Origin: Holacanthus passer
Lineage: Eukaryota; Chordata; Actinopteri; Pomacanthidae
Assembly: GCA_025331565.1 (NCBI GenBank)
Contig: JAFREQ010000106.1
Coordinates: forward strand, 1,238,501-1,302,500
DNA length: 64,000 bases
Direction of reading: 5' to 3'
In this document: piece after piece, positions 38,716 to 49,849 of the stretch
Position numbering within the stretch: position 1 is the stretch's first letter
How the letters are laid out: every line of letters starts with the position of its first letter
Notes under the pieces: model-generated
What the model saw: the letters and a program-made list of their open reading frames with translations, nothing else
Database searches by the model: none
What the model was told of the DNA's origin: nothing
Translations under genes and position numbers: made by a program

Positions 38716-39429
38716 ACATCTATTTATCCACTTTCTTCTGACTTTTGATCTCGTTTTAATTCCCCCTTTTCTTCTCCTTTTATCATCCCTCCTGCTCACT
38801 TCCTTTGAGTAATTAGCTTTCCGGCAACCTGAAGTTACCATTTAAATATTGATGTGTCAACAGGTGCAGCTGAAAAAGTGGACATAGACAAGATGAAGTC
38901 AAAACAATCCACGCAGACTGGTTTTGATTTTCAGACTCATAAATGATTCAAACAGAGTCAGAAACAGAACTATTAATCATAAAATAAAGAAATTCTTTTT
39001 GTGCGTGTTTGAGTTGGTTTTTGTGTTACAGCAGAGCGAATAAATGTTTTCTGCTTTACAGCCTTTTTGTATCTGCAGCTCCGCGGTCCCGACTTTTAAC
39101 TGTGATTTTAACAGACTCTTTTTGATCTGCTCTCCAATAAATAGCTGCTAACTTTTTCATATCCGTATCAGTCATCATTCTGCTGAATTCCTCGCGTCTC
39201 TGTGCTGCCGGCCCGCTTATCTAGATTGTCAGTTCAAGCTTATTTCTGTTCATCTGATTGCTGAGATGCTTTGAGTTCAGCTCGTGTTTGATCTTAAATT
39301 TTGCAGCTGTGATCCAAGCAACGTGTACATTGTGCACGTTCAGGTTAGTGAACACTTTAGTATGTGAAAGTGATGAACTCACAGAAGATTATCAGCAGAA
39401 TCTGCAGTTCCCCCCTGCTCAACTGAGCG

Positions 39430-39605
39430 TTTTAGTGTCTTTCAGCTAATTGTTTTACAGCTTTAATGTGTTGGTTCACTTCCAATGCTTTCATCAATAG
39501 TTTCCAGCAGCTGTTTTCAGGGTAAAGGCCACTTTACATTACCGTCATCGTATATCAGTGTTGTGTTTAAAGCTTGTTTTACTGCCCCCAAGTGGCCAAA
39601 AATCT
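39430..39605 (+). repeat. Degraded copy of the 59385 repeat
   Basis: The left end, 'gtgtctttcagctaattgt', and the right end, 'ctgcccccaagtggccaa', match the two ends of the element at 59385-59770, with most of the interior lost. The right end carries a CTCF-like core. Confidence 0.6.
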
Positions 39606-40114
39606 ATTAGCACAGCTTTAAGTGCATTCTGCACTTTTGTCTTTTCCATTAATAGTTTAAAATTTCTGCCATTTTGAAATTTTTTTTATATAATTAGGAC
39701 TAATGATTGTAAGTAAATCTGTAGCGCGACAGTTTTGTATCAGCTGCTTTTCCCTCTCAGTTATTAAAGTTCAGCTCTTTAATGAGTTTTCTTTCTCTGA
39801 AACATCATCCAGTCTGTAGCTGATAAAGTTAGCTTCTATAAAGTCCGGCCTATAATAGGCCTCATGCATCTTTGTTGTGACCTCACTACTTGGCTGCCTC
39901 ATGATGTTATATATGAAATGTCCACATCAAACCAAAAGAGCTTGAGAATCAAAGAAAATCCTATTTTACCCATATGGAGACTTTAGGTATGAACACAATG
40001 ACTGATCAATTGTAATACAGTGAGAAGAGCAGCATATTGCAGCAGCTTTAATAATCAGGATCAATATGTAGAAGATCAGTCACTGTAGCTGTGATTGTGT
40101 TTGTAAAGGATCAC

Positions 40115-40155
40115 GTCTGAGCTTCCCTGTGTGTGTGTGTGTGTGTGTGTTTCAG
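40115..40155 (+). promoter_or_regulatory. ext1: Exon 3 acceptor with GT-repeat tract
   Basis: Upstream of exon 3, a run of about ten GT units (40130-40150) is followed by 'ttcag'. There is almost no classical pyrimidine tract. A plausible branch point is 'tctgag' with its A at 40120, about 35 bases from the AG. GT/UG repeats before an acceptor are known to bind TDP-43 and CELF proteins (the CFTR exon 9 case), so length variation here could change exon 3 inclusion. The effect here is inferred. Confidence 0.6.
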
Positions 40156-40263
40156 GCTGCATGTGTGCCGGTGATGCTCAGTAACGGCTGGGAGCTGCCT
40201 TTCTCTGAGATCATCGACTGGAACACGGCTGCGGTCATCGGCGACGAGAGGCTCCTGCTGCAG
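40156..40263 (+). CDS. ext1: ext1 exon 3 (end of GT47 domain)
   Basis: This 108-bp, phase 0-0 exon encodes 36 residues, AACVPVMLSNGWELPFSE through NTAAVIGDERLLLQ. The acceptor is 'gtgtgtttcag|gct' and the donor 'cag|gtaacg'. The VPVMLSNGWELPF segment is a strongly conserved signature at the C-terminal end of the exostosin GT47 fold, where the nucleotide-sugar site lies in related enzymes. Compared with remembered human EXT1, only about three residues differ (in SE-II-D-WN-T). Length and phase equal human exon 3 (residues 353-388). An opposite-strand open frame over the same bases is only a shadow. Confidence 0.97.
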
Positions 40264-41975
40264 GTAACGACCCCGAGAAGACTCACACGATCTCACCTGA
40301 ACCAGACAGAGACACAGCAGCACCATCACCTGAAACCTGTTTCTGACCCGCCCATGTCCGAGAGCTCACACTCTCTCCCTACTGATATCATCCAAGATCC
40401 TGTTTTGTTTTGTTTCTCCGGCGGAGCGGTCGTCAGCTGAAACGAAATCCAAGCAGCATACCAAGTCCTTGACTGCTTGAAAATGTCACTCAAAACCTCA
40501 CGTTGTTACACGAGAGCGCAAATAAATAGAATGAGCGAATGGATTTGGCTGGAATTGCTTGGACTTCATGGGGGAAAAAGTAATTATACGCTCATTAAAT
40601 CTTAATTTGAATGAAGTGTGTGATAATATTGTTTGACATTGAGTTTTATAACGTCGGAGCTCCATCTGAGCCGTGCAGCAGCGGCGTGCCTGAGCCTTCC
40701 TGGATCTATCTGTGGTTTCATATACAGCGATGTGACGGGCCAAGATACATATAACATACAGCACATATGGTTTTACTAAATGTGGGATATCTGTAATGTA
40801 CATTTACTTTCTATTTAAACAGGTGAAATACTGCACATAGAGTATATTTACTTCTATAAAAATGTTCTCAGTTTGCAGAACATGGACCCACAGTATTTAC
40901 TAAAGAGTGGATAAGAAGTGTTTTTATGCGCCATTATCTCCATTTTATTATGACAAATAAACTCACCTAAGAGCTAAACTGCACAGATCTTCAAATAAAA
41001 ATACAAAAGCATTCACCAAATGGCTGCAGCTGCATTTTAGCTTTTCGTCCCTAATACAGTTTGATGATTGATAGTTGCTGTTGCTATTAGTTTTTTCTAA
41101 AGTGAGTGCTTCATCCCGCTTGGATAAAATCCGATTTGTGTCGTCTGTAAATGCTTCCTTTTTCCTCTGGGATTCTACCTTTTAGAAATAACATCCTTTG
41201 CACCTCCCATATGAAGGAATGGATGACTTGGCAGACAAGGCTGCAACCAGAGCTGTGCTGTAGACTTGTAGTGTAAAAATGAAAACAAGCAAATCAGCCT
41301 ATTTCCCAAAATGTCAAACTATCACCAAGTCACCAGAATGAGAACACTTGACTTGGGTTGAACGCTGTGACACTGGACTTAGATAAGATTTGAACATCTC
41401 AAGTTTTGCTTGAAGGTTCATTTCTCGACTTTGAAAACGGCTGCTTGACAAAGACGTCCTCAACACAAGGTCCTTCCCCTGCAGATGGAGTGGCTCAATT
41501 GTCATGAGATGACCAAAAGACCTCAGTGTAGATCCATGGTCATGTGATAACAAGCGATCATATATGGGGATGAAAAGATAGCTGAGAAACTCCATCTGCT
41601 GAGGAAGGTCATGAGATAGAAACTTGAGAAAGAAAGAAGTTGGACCTTATCGTGAGATGTTTTTGTCCTTGGAAATTGTTTGGCCTATTCATTAAAAGGA
41701 CATGTGAACTACAGTCCCACGTCATTTTAATGGTCAACACACAAAGAATTCAAAGATTTTCAACTCGACTTGCAGTTTATTTATTAAAGCTTGTGACTCA
41801 GCTTGGACTTCCCCTCGAGGGCTACTCCAAAAACTTGCAATATCTGCTTCGGCCTACAGTTCACAAGGCTTTATCTGTTGATGAGAATTTCCTGAGTGTA
41901 TCTCTGGGACCAATTTTAATCTTCCTGTCCCAGATCTGTGCCGAGCGCTGATTGACTGCTGCTTGTCGTTTGCAG
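40264..41975 (+). other. ext1: ext1 intron 3 (1712 bp)
   Basis: The intron is GT-AG with acceptor 'ttgtcgtttgcag'. Near 41300-41325 there is a short 'tttcccaaaatgtcaaac' end resembling the fold-back repeat at 16880-17065. Otherwise the sequence looks unique, with no gene and no long microsatellite. Confidence 0.88.
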
Positions 41976-42095
41976 ATCCCGACCACCGTGCGCTCCATCC
42001 ACCAGGATAAGATCCTGTCCCTCAGACAGCAGACTCAGTTCCTCTGGGAGGCGTATTTCTCCTCTGTGGAAAAGATAGTGCTGACCACACTGGAG
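41976..42095 (+). CDS. ext1: ext1 exon 4 (GT47-GT64 linker)
   Basis: This 120-bp, phase 0-0 exon encodes 40 residues beginning IPTTVRSIHQDKILSLRQQ and ending SSVEKIVLTTLE. The acceptor is 'gtttgcag|atc' and the donor 'gag|gtgagg'. It spans the end of the exostosin domain and the helical stretch leading to the linker (human residues 389-428). It is very conserved, with about three differences from remembered human EXT1. The donor is good, and a 27-bp CA tract starts 18 bases inside the following intron (42113-42139). Length and phase equal human exon 4. Confidence 0.97.
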
Positions 42096-42112
42096 GTGAG
42101 GATTCAAGACAA

Positions 42113-42139
42113 ACACACACACACACACACACACACACA
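42113..42139. repeat. (CA)13 tract after exon 4 donor
   Basis: Starts 18 bases into intron 4, a position where hnRNP L-binding CA repeats are known to modulate donor use in other genes. Confidence 0.95.
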
Positions 42140-42579
42140 TCTTTGGCCTCTCTGCTTTCCTCTCTCCTCCATCACCAATCTGTCTCTCAGAGGGCTGCAG
42201 TGTCACAGCAGACTCTCTGCAATCTTCGCTCTATTCTCAGGCCTCTGTTTGGTCTCTTTGATAGGAAGAAAAAGCAAAATATAAAGGTGGACGGAGTAAA
42301 AACAAAATTCCAGCTCACGACATTTTTTCACAAGCTGCTTTTTGTTTTACTCAAACTGAACGACACAGAATTTAGTTGTTTTTCTTTGATACTGCAATCT
42401 CCATATTTTACAACATGTCAGCACATTTTCTCTAATAGTATTGTAGTAGTAGTAGTATTTGTTGTGATACCAGGAGTATTTAGTAGAGGTAGTGGATGTT
42501 GTTGAAGTGATTGTAGTTGAAGAGATAGTAAACTGTACTCTACTGATTCTTACAACCTCCCTCAAGTCCCTCAAGTTGA

Positions 42580-42720
42580 GACGCTGTGTAAAACATAAAT
42601 AAAACAAAATGTGATCGTTTGTTAATCCTTTTTGACATATACTCAATTGAAACAGTACAAAGACAGTAGATTAAATGTTTGACCCCATCAGCTTCATTGG
42701 TAACAAGTGATAGTATCATG
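42580..42720 (+). repeat. Transposon-derived fragment (intron 4)
   Basis: 'aaaatgtgatcgtttgttaa', 'tcctttttgacatatactca', 'cagtacaaagacag' and 'ttcattggtaacaagtgata' match in order the element at 50344-50730 and a common fish DNA-transposon-derived repeat. Same orientation as the intron 6 copy. Confidence 0.65.
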
Positions 42721-44134
42721 ACTGAGCAACTTATAGTTTTCAGGAAGTTTCTTAGGTCTTTAAAGTCCAGAGAAATTTCTCAAACAGCCCTGCAGCATTT
42801 TTCACATCTCCATAGTCCATTTCTCTGATTTGCGTGATTAAAACAGTCTTTTTTAGACGCCAAACATGGCCAAAGTCCTGGGCATGGTTTAAAGAAACTC
42901 GTTCATGCAGTGTGTCATCCAACCATGTCTCAAAGCAAACGGTCGAAGACAAGGTAAGCCCAGCCGTCACAGAGAGGAGCGAGATGCCATAACGAAATGA
43001 AAGGTGGTAACAGAGCACACTCTCAGACAGTTGTGAAGTAGTTGTGAAGAACGGAAAAAAGGGAGGTTGAAAGCAGCGACCTTGCATACTTTCTCACCTC
43101 CGTCGAGACCATTGCGTCGACCGCCATTGCTGAGCCGGAGGCAGGTTCATTAGGGTCGACTGATTCTGACTCTGGAGTGTTTTGAGAAGTTTTAATGGAT
43201 TAACACTTTTTCCCGCTCGCTGTTGGATCCACACCGACCGCAGCGGCTGCTCTTGGTGAAGGACAAACCCACAAAAAAAAAAAAAAGCGTTTCAAGCTCA
43301 AAAGGCAGATTCAGGTGGAGCGTCGCTTTAGGTTCAGAAGCTCTGACCTATTGTCATGCACATCCACTTTGTTCACAACAATCCAATTTGGAATAATTTA
43401 TCCATCCTATCCCCAACCCTCATTATTCAGTTTAAACAAGTTGTTTATAGATGCAGGGATAACACCTGGGTTTACTGCTGGCTTCACACTGTGGTTACAA
43501 ATGTCTTCTCCTTCCTGCCTCCTCTCCCACCTAACTATCCCATCAAGCATTTCATTTCCTCTCTCACTGCGTCGCTAAAGCCTCAGATTCCCCCTCCATG
43601 CTCCAATCTTTCTCATGGTATCACCAAATCTTACATCTGAATTTGACTTCTCCCCACGCGAGCACCTGCACTCCCGTAACGTGTCGTGGCTTCGGCATCG
43701 AGAGTCTGTCTGATTATAGCTCTGCTCTGTTTGTTATCTAACCCTGTCTCACACACACGCGGAGTCAGAAACACATCTCCATATGTCAAGGTGTGTCAGC
43801 CCAGATACACATGGCACCACCCGGGCATAACCTCGCTGACATGTTGTCACTCCGCACTAAAGAGCAAGGTGACACCGCGAAAGCCTCGGCGTGACTCTGT
43901 GAGTGTGTTCACATCGAACGCAGCGAGGGCTAAACACTTAATCCTGACTGACTGTCCTGTGAAAAGAGGAGAGTGGTGGGAGAGAGGGTGAAGAGGAGAA
44001 TGGGTGACACATGTAAATGGCGTTGCGGCGGCAGCCCGCGAGATAACGAGCGACATGGTTTATTCATCCTGTCGAGGGCTGCACCCTCCTCCTCTTCCTC
44101 CTCACTGCAGATCTGCGATACACACTCTCAAAAA

Positions 44135-44160
44135 ACACACACACACACACACACACACAC
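44135..44160. repeat. (CA)n microsatellite
   Basis: CA run in intron 4; a GT tract follows at 44246-44264. Confidence 0.95.
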
Positions 44161-46142
44161 GGCGACATCTTGACAGATTGAATCTCCTCGCACACACACA
44201 TTCGCAAACACACTTGTTATTGACTTCCCACATCCACTCCAAACCGTGTGTGTGTGTGTGTGCGCTTGGAGTTGTCGCGTGAGCTGGAAGTTCAACCTAT
44301 CATGCAGCGTTTCCTGTCAGGAAGCCGACTCGTTTCAACCAATCACAAGGTCAATATTCGCCGGGCCTGTGCTCCTGGTACACCTATTAAACTCACCTAT
44401 TAAAGGCGAGCTCACAGTGTGCTCCCGGAGAAGCAGGATTTATCTATCATGCTCTAATTGGTTGATTGTGGCTGTTCTGGGGTGAGATTGAGTCGTCCAT
44501 CATGTCCCGACCGAGAGCTGCCGACGGGGGAGGAGCTGCAGCCGAGCGAGCAAAATTGCCCCTCATAAGGTGTGAGGGCTCGGGGTTTTTAAGGTGGCAG
44601 GCGGTGTTTTTATAGAGAACTTAACGGATTCCGAGTTAATCTCTTCGGCTGAGGCAAATGGTTATCGACTGCCCTCAGGGACAAGGCGAGGGGAAAGTAA
44701 AAAAAAAAAAAAACCTCACACAGGGCTGTTTTTGACACATCCCGCCTCCCCATGATGAATCTTTATGTAGCTTTGTCAGTATTATTACAGTAAACCCCCT
44801 CCAGGTGTGTCATTAACTTTTTTTCTTTTTTTTTTTTACAATTTAAACATCCATCGGCTGCTCGGCCCACCCGACTCTCTCCACCTCTTTCTGCGTATCC
44901 GCCCAACAGACGTCGCCTCAGACTCAATAGAGAGCCGTAAAACAGGCCTGCAAACCTGTGTCTGTTTCACTGAAGCAGTTTAGCGTGGCTCAAGGGCACG
45001 GCAGCAATATCTCTCTCTCGCTCGCCCGGCGGATGAGGAAAATAGCGCCCGTTCTCGTGTCTTGTCCGTTTGACTGACTGCTCCATTTGGGCGCAGAAAG
45101 GATGGAGGCAGGCCTGACTGACTGCTGCTTAGATAGAGCTGATGACTCTGTCTGGCTTTCTCTTTCTTTTTTTTTTTTTTTTTTTTGCTTTCCTGATGGC
45201 CTCCATGTGACTGACCGGCGCAGACGCCTTTGACTTGCTGATGTGTTTATTGAAAAAAAAAAAAGAAAGACCTCGGTTAGTTTTGTCTGTGGAGGGGAAA
45301 TATTACACAATAACATGAATTTATTTGAGCTCAGCTTTGTGCTACAGCGATTCACTCTTGACACAATCGATAGCTGCTATTGAGGTGATACAAAGCAAAC
45401 ATTTGGAAAGCTCAGCCGGCTTCTAACTTTCATCTGACGCCTACAGACTCACTTTTATACCAGTTTTTCAGCTGCTCTAATTCACTGACTGGCTTTTGAA
45501 TAAAACTCGCTCTGAATTGAAATGAGGTTATTGGAAGTTGGAACATTAGCCGTGTTGGTATTCATTCACGTTTATGACTATCAGCTTCTTGGCTTTTTTT
45601 TTTTTTTTCTTTGGCGTGTGGAAGCTCATTTTGCAGTGTGAAGTGTTTTATAGGTGTGATTACAAGGCTCATTGATCAAATCCTTAATATTTCATCCACC
45701 GTAATCTGAAAGGCAAACGTTTGTTCCTTTATCAACACAAATATTCCTGGTTTTTATGAGTCCTCAGTGATTGTGAAATGTTATCTAAACGTCTTGGGTT
45801 TTTTTGTCTGAGCAGAAAAGGAAGCCTCACAAATGGCAGAGTAGCCTGAAGAATACAAACCCTGCTGTAGTTAAAATTAAGCTTAGATCAAACTGGTTTC
45901 CATCTATAACTTTTTTTTGTTAGATTGCTGATTAATGAATATTCCAGACGTCTTGTGCATCTTCTTATTTGCATTTTTCCTTCATTCTGCATGATGCACA
46001 ACATTTGGGCTTCTTTTAATAAATCTTCTGAATTAAAACATGAAAGCAATGAATTTGAAATGAAGCTCTGTGAGTTTGATTAATGGTTGTCCACACGAGA
46101 CAAGTGTATAATGGGGTTTTACCTGTCGGGGAGGATCTAATA

Positions 46143-46190
46143 AAATGATGCTATTGGTTGCATTATGGGAAGTGTAGGATCCAGTGCTTT
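46143..46190 (+). repeat. Short dispersed repeat fragment (intron 4)
   Basis: 'gcattatgggaagtgtagga' followed by 'tccagt' is the reverse complement, with one mismatch, of bases 49856-49881 in intron 6. It matches a fish repeat I remember only loosely. Confidence 0.5.
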
Positions 46191-46526
46191 TGGAGCTTGA
46201 TCTATATTAGGGACTGGTTTGAATTTGACCTTTCTTTTTTATCTATCTCTTGCGAGTCCCCCAATGGAATCACAAAACTAAATCACTGACAATTTTAATA
46301 TAAATGTTGTATTATTTGCTGCATTGTTCTTTTGCAGTTTGTATCCAAAAATCAAAAGTTTCTCTCTACATTTTACAATCTGCACAACATATGACACACA
46401 CTTTATATACACACACACACATACACACATATAAATGTGACAGCCCCTTGACACTTAACGTAAATTAAAGATAAACACTTGAAGTAGTTTCGTCTAAAGT
46501 GTGTGTCTTTGTGTTTCCGTGCGCAG

Positions 46527-46659
46527 ATCATCCAGGACCGGGTGTTGGAGCACGGCTCCAGGAGCAGCCTGATGTGGAACAGCCACCCCGGGGGCCTCTT
46601 CGCCCTGCCGCAGTACTCTGGATACCTGGGAGATTTCCCCTTCTACTACGCCACGCTGG
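46527..46659 (+). CDS. ext1: ext1 exon 5 (interdomain linker)
   Basis: This 133-bp exon starts in phase 0 and ends with one extra base (phase 1). It begins IIQDRVLEHGSRSSLMWN and ends DFPFYYATL plus the first base of a glycine codon. The acceptor is 'ccgtgcgcag|atc' and the donor 'g|gtcagt', with C at +3. Equivalent to human residues 429-473, it joins the GT47 and GT64 domains and contains the conserved HPGGLF and LPQYSGYLGDFP motifs. It is the least conserved exon of the window: from memory about 11 of 44 residues differ from human EXT1, mostly in the stretch after IIQDR. Size equals human exon 5, so the boundaries are secure. Confidence 0.96.
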
Positions 46660-47129
46660 GTCAGTAACACACATCACGAGCTGTGCTAAAGTGCTGTTAC
46701 ATAACTGCTTCGACCACACACACCTGTGCTGCGATGAAGTGATGCGTAAAGGTCGGTCAGGAAAGTTTCTTTCAAGATGTCGCCGTCCTGCGACACTCCA
46801 AATATTTTGTTGCACTTTTTGTTCAAGAGAAGACTTTTGGTCCAGCTGTGGTTTGTTGATTTGGACCTTGTCTGAACCCCGGCCCTGATCTACTGCCCTG
46901 CTCCGATGGCTGTGTCTAGCAGCAAGTGGAGTGGAGGAACAGGCCCTTGACGGATGTTTGTATTAGTCCTGCTGACACACCAGCACGTCCATCATTGCTT
47001 TTTGAGTCAGCACTGCTACCACTGCTGCCGCTACGGTTCAGCAGCGCCGAGTTTTCCCCCGCCACATATCTGTGACCCGGGAACCTCTCCATCCCTCACT
47101 TCTTCACTCCATCATCATCCAGCGCTGTC

Positions 47130-47132
<3 letters not shown>

Positions 47133-47181
<49 letters not shown>

Positions 47182-47189
47182 ACACACAC
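47133..47189. repeat. (CA)n microsatellite
   Basis: About 28 CA units with one TA interruption, in intron 5. Confidence 0.97.
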
Positions 47190-47934
47190 TCGCACACACA
47201 GGCAGCGAGAGTAGGAACAAATTCAGTTGATGGAGCACCCGGGGTGAAGAGCTGATATTAAAATGGATGAGCACGGTGGCAGGCGTGGATTACAGCGCCG
47301 GCAAGTTTATTTGTTTGTCAAAGAGGAAGCAATTAAAACACGGATGGGTTTTTAGGAGACAAGGTGGCTTGTCGCTGATGGGTAAAAGAGTAAAAATCAA
47401 AGAAGGAGAGTTTGTTTCCAAGTGACACTTGTTCTCTGAGAGCAAGTAATAAGACACACACACACACTCACTGTGCATATTAATACTCAGACACGCACAG
47501 TTTTGATGCTTTAGTGAAGTGGACGTTTCATTTAGAAGCTGAAAGATACAACATGGATTTTTGCCCAATAACAATATCTATACTTGAGAATAATAAAAAT
47601 CCCATAGCAATATATATTCATTTTTGTGATGACACTTCTAAGTGAAGATATTTTACAGCTGAACAACTCAACTTTATGTAAAAATAACAAACAGTAAATC
47701 CATCATAAGTGAACAGTTAATTTAATTGTCATTTAAATTATGCAACTATAAATTAAAACATAAAACTTTATTAAACTTGAATGCAGGAAAAAATGAAGTC
47801 AATGCCAATAAATTATTTATCACAGCAGTTTACTGCTTTGAAACATCTTCACAAGCCAAATCACTGGACAAAATGTAATCGCCATGTTGTAGCATTAAAA
47901 CTTTGCTTAATTGGAGTTTAACCATGAAAATCAA

Positions 47935-47972
47935 AGGCATGTCCATATACTTTTGGCCAAATAGTGTATCTT
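47935..47972. repeat. Transposon-end-like fragment
   Basis: 'gtccatatacttttggccaa' followed by 'atagtgtatc' matches the remembered teleost inverted-repeat end TACACTATATGGCCAAAAGTATGTGGAC. The partner end was not found nearby. Confidence 0.55.
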
Positions 47973-48885
47973 CGTTAACCAGCGTCACTAAATAGTAGAA
48001 TCAAAGAATCAAAACGAAACCAGCCTTTGTGTCGTTCTAAGTATTTCGTCGGTTAGATGTGATGCAGGATGTGATTTAAAAAAAAAAACAACGTTGAGAA
48101 TCTTGTGCTAAAGGCAGAAAACAGCATGCACATCCAAAATTTAAAATATGCACATGACACTCATTCAGCTCCAGGTTTTGTTCAATGTTTCATGAAAGTC
48201 TGTTTATGGGCTTGTTACAAATTTACATCCCAGGTGTTTAAAAACCCTGCACACTCTTAACTTTTTTCATTACACATCACAAGCATAGTTTACCAAGTTT
48301 TATTCGCTCATCATAAAAGTTGCTTGGTGGCGGAAAGGAGACTCTAATGCTGTCTCCTCCGCGCCATGCTTTGTTGGTTTGGGTTAGATTAGATTTAAAT
48401 TAGGAAAAGTTGAACGTCCTCTATGATCCGTCTTGCTCAATATCTTATTTCCTGCTCATTTTCAGCCTCGATTACTCTATTCCAACATCAAGTCAGACTG
48501 AATTTAAAGTCACATCAGCACTTAGTCGTCTGTTCGGCGGGTTGCAGACACAGCTGAAGAGTTTCCAAAATGAAATATTCAGTGATCAAGAGATTTGGCA
48601 TTTTCAAAACACATTAACGTTGCTGAATATTTTAAGACCGGCTTGAAAACGTGCATCCCTGACAATTGAATCATCCATATTTTTGAACTGCTGACAGACT
48701 CGTTTCACTGGAAATAGTTATGAAGTGTTTGGGAATGAAAGCCTTCAGTTCTCCTCCAGCTTTATTCTCTTCAAAGTGCCTGAAATTGCACTGATGGCTG
48801 ACAGTCGGCTCGCCGTGTTCCAGCCAGCGCTGTTGTTTTCTCCATTTGTTAAAGTGCATTAATGAGTCTCTCTGTTGTGTTTCAG

Positions 48886-49004
48886 GTATTAAACCGTACC
48901 CCAAGTTCACAGCGGTCATCCACGCCGTCTCCCCTCTGGTGTCCCAGTCGCAGCCCATACTCAAGCTCCTGGTAGCTGTGGCCAAGTCGCAGTACTGTGC
49001 ACAG
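48886..49004 (+). CDS. ext1: ext1 exon 6 (start of GT64 domain)
   Basis: This 119-bp exon starts in phase 1: its first two bases complete the glycine begun by exon 5, and it ends in phase 0. It then reads IKPYPKFTAVIHAVSP and ends LLVAVAKSQYCAQ. It opens the GT64 (Glyco_transf_64) domain: KFTAVIHAV is the first beta strand of the GT-A fold. Acceptor 'gtttcag|gta' and donor 'cag|gtaaag' are good. The acceptor AG is directly followed by GT, so a false donor sits at the first exon bases, but phase and length (equal to human exon 6, residues 473-512) fix the start. About six residues differ from remembered human EXT1. Confidence 0.97.
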
Positions 49005-49153
49005 GTAAAGGATTTATCGTGTGTGTCTTTACTGCAACATCTCCCAGAATCCTCCACCCATCTCCACCCCAAATTTGGCTGCATCATGTGGCTCATACAG
49101 TTAGTTCGCATTTTCCAACCAGAGCAACAACAGAGCTCATCCTCCATCCCTCC

Positions 49154-49204
49154 ATGTGTGTGTCTGTATGTGTGTGTGTGTGTTGTGTGTGTGTGTGTGT
49201 GTGT
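49154..49204. repeat. Interrupted (GT)n microsatellite
   Basis: GT blocks with TATG and TTG breaks, about 150 bases after the exon 6 donor. Confidence 0.93.
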
Positions 49205-49368
49205 TAACTGCGGTGGATTGAATTAGAGCAGCAGTTTGTAGCTCAGCTACATCTGTCTCCATGGCAGCGAAACCCCCTTCAGCACAGCTGGAGACGGCAT
49301 GTATTGATTCCCCTGCTTGCTTCTTACCAGCACGGGAAATGAAATGGAATTTGCTCCCCAATGGCAGG

Positions 49369-49369
<1 letters not shown>

Positions 49370-49414
<45 letters not shown>
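49370..49414. repeat. (GT)22 microsatellite
   Basis: Pure GT run in intron 6. Confidence 0.97.
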
Positions 49415-49418
<4 letters not shown>

Positions 49419-49504
49419 TTGGCCAGCAGAGCATATGAGTAAGCGACTTTGTAGTTTGTGTCGGAGGGATGTGTTTCTGTGTGAGTGCTTGAATGTGCAG
49501 CTCT

Positions 49505-49539
49505 GTGTGTGTGTGTGTGTGTGTGTGTTTGTGTGTGCA
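49505..49539. repeat. (GT)n microsatellite
   Basis: GT run with one TT break; a shorter tract lies at 49616-49633. Confidence 0.93.
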
Positions 49540-49849
49540 GCGATATATACAACACAGTAAGAATGTGTTTGTAAATGTGCGTAAATGTGTGTTTGCGTAG
49601 GCGGGATGCTCATACATGTGTGTGTGTGTGTGTTTCATACCTGCGTGTGTTTTGTGTCTGTGGCTGCGTATTTGTGTACATACCATTGGTGTGAAGGGTT
49701 GACATGTGGACTCTCTGTATATGTTTGGACCTCGGTGTGATGTGAAATGTTTTGACACTCGTGCCGATACAATGCCTTTGTTCCAGTCCTGATACTAAAA
49801 CATGCTTCATTTAATAGTTTATTGTGAGGAATATACTCTTTTACAAAAA

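Larger units (their letters stand above)
36420..40155 (+). other. ext1: ext1 intron 2 (3736 bp)
   Basis: The intron is GT-AG. It holds a degenerate tandem array (37280-37830), a CA tract (38122-38143), a long GT tract (38320-38396), a poly-T run (38695-38715) and a degraded dispersed repeat with a CTCF-like core (39430-39605). The acceptor is unusual because a GT microsatellite (40130-40150) occupies the place of the polypyrimidine tract. No gene was seen inside. Confidence 0.9.
42096..46526 (+). other. ext1: ext1 intron 4 (4431 bp)
   Basis: The intron is GT-AG. It contains a CA tract (42113-42139), a fragment of the dispersed repeat also seen at 50344-50730 (42580-42720), CA/GT tracts (44135-44160, 44246-44264), several poly-T and poly-A runs (44700, 44820, 45167-45186, 45597) and a repeat fragment at 46143-46190. 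The ORF-like stretches near 43300-43640 show no recognisable protein. Confidence 0.9.
46660..48885 (+). other. ext1: ext1 intron 5 (2226 bp)
   Basis: The intron is GT-AG with acceptor 'gttgtgtttcag'. It contains a long CA tract (47133-47189) and a transposon-end-like fragment at 47935-47972. The stretch 47560-48300 is AT-rich with no further recognisable feature. Confidence 0.9.

Noticed and set aside
48886..48890. Alternative donor GT at the first base of exon 6
   Set aside because: It is simply the codon-completing 'gt' of a phase-1 exon; length and protein match fix the exon as 48886-49004.
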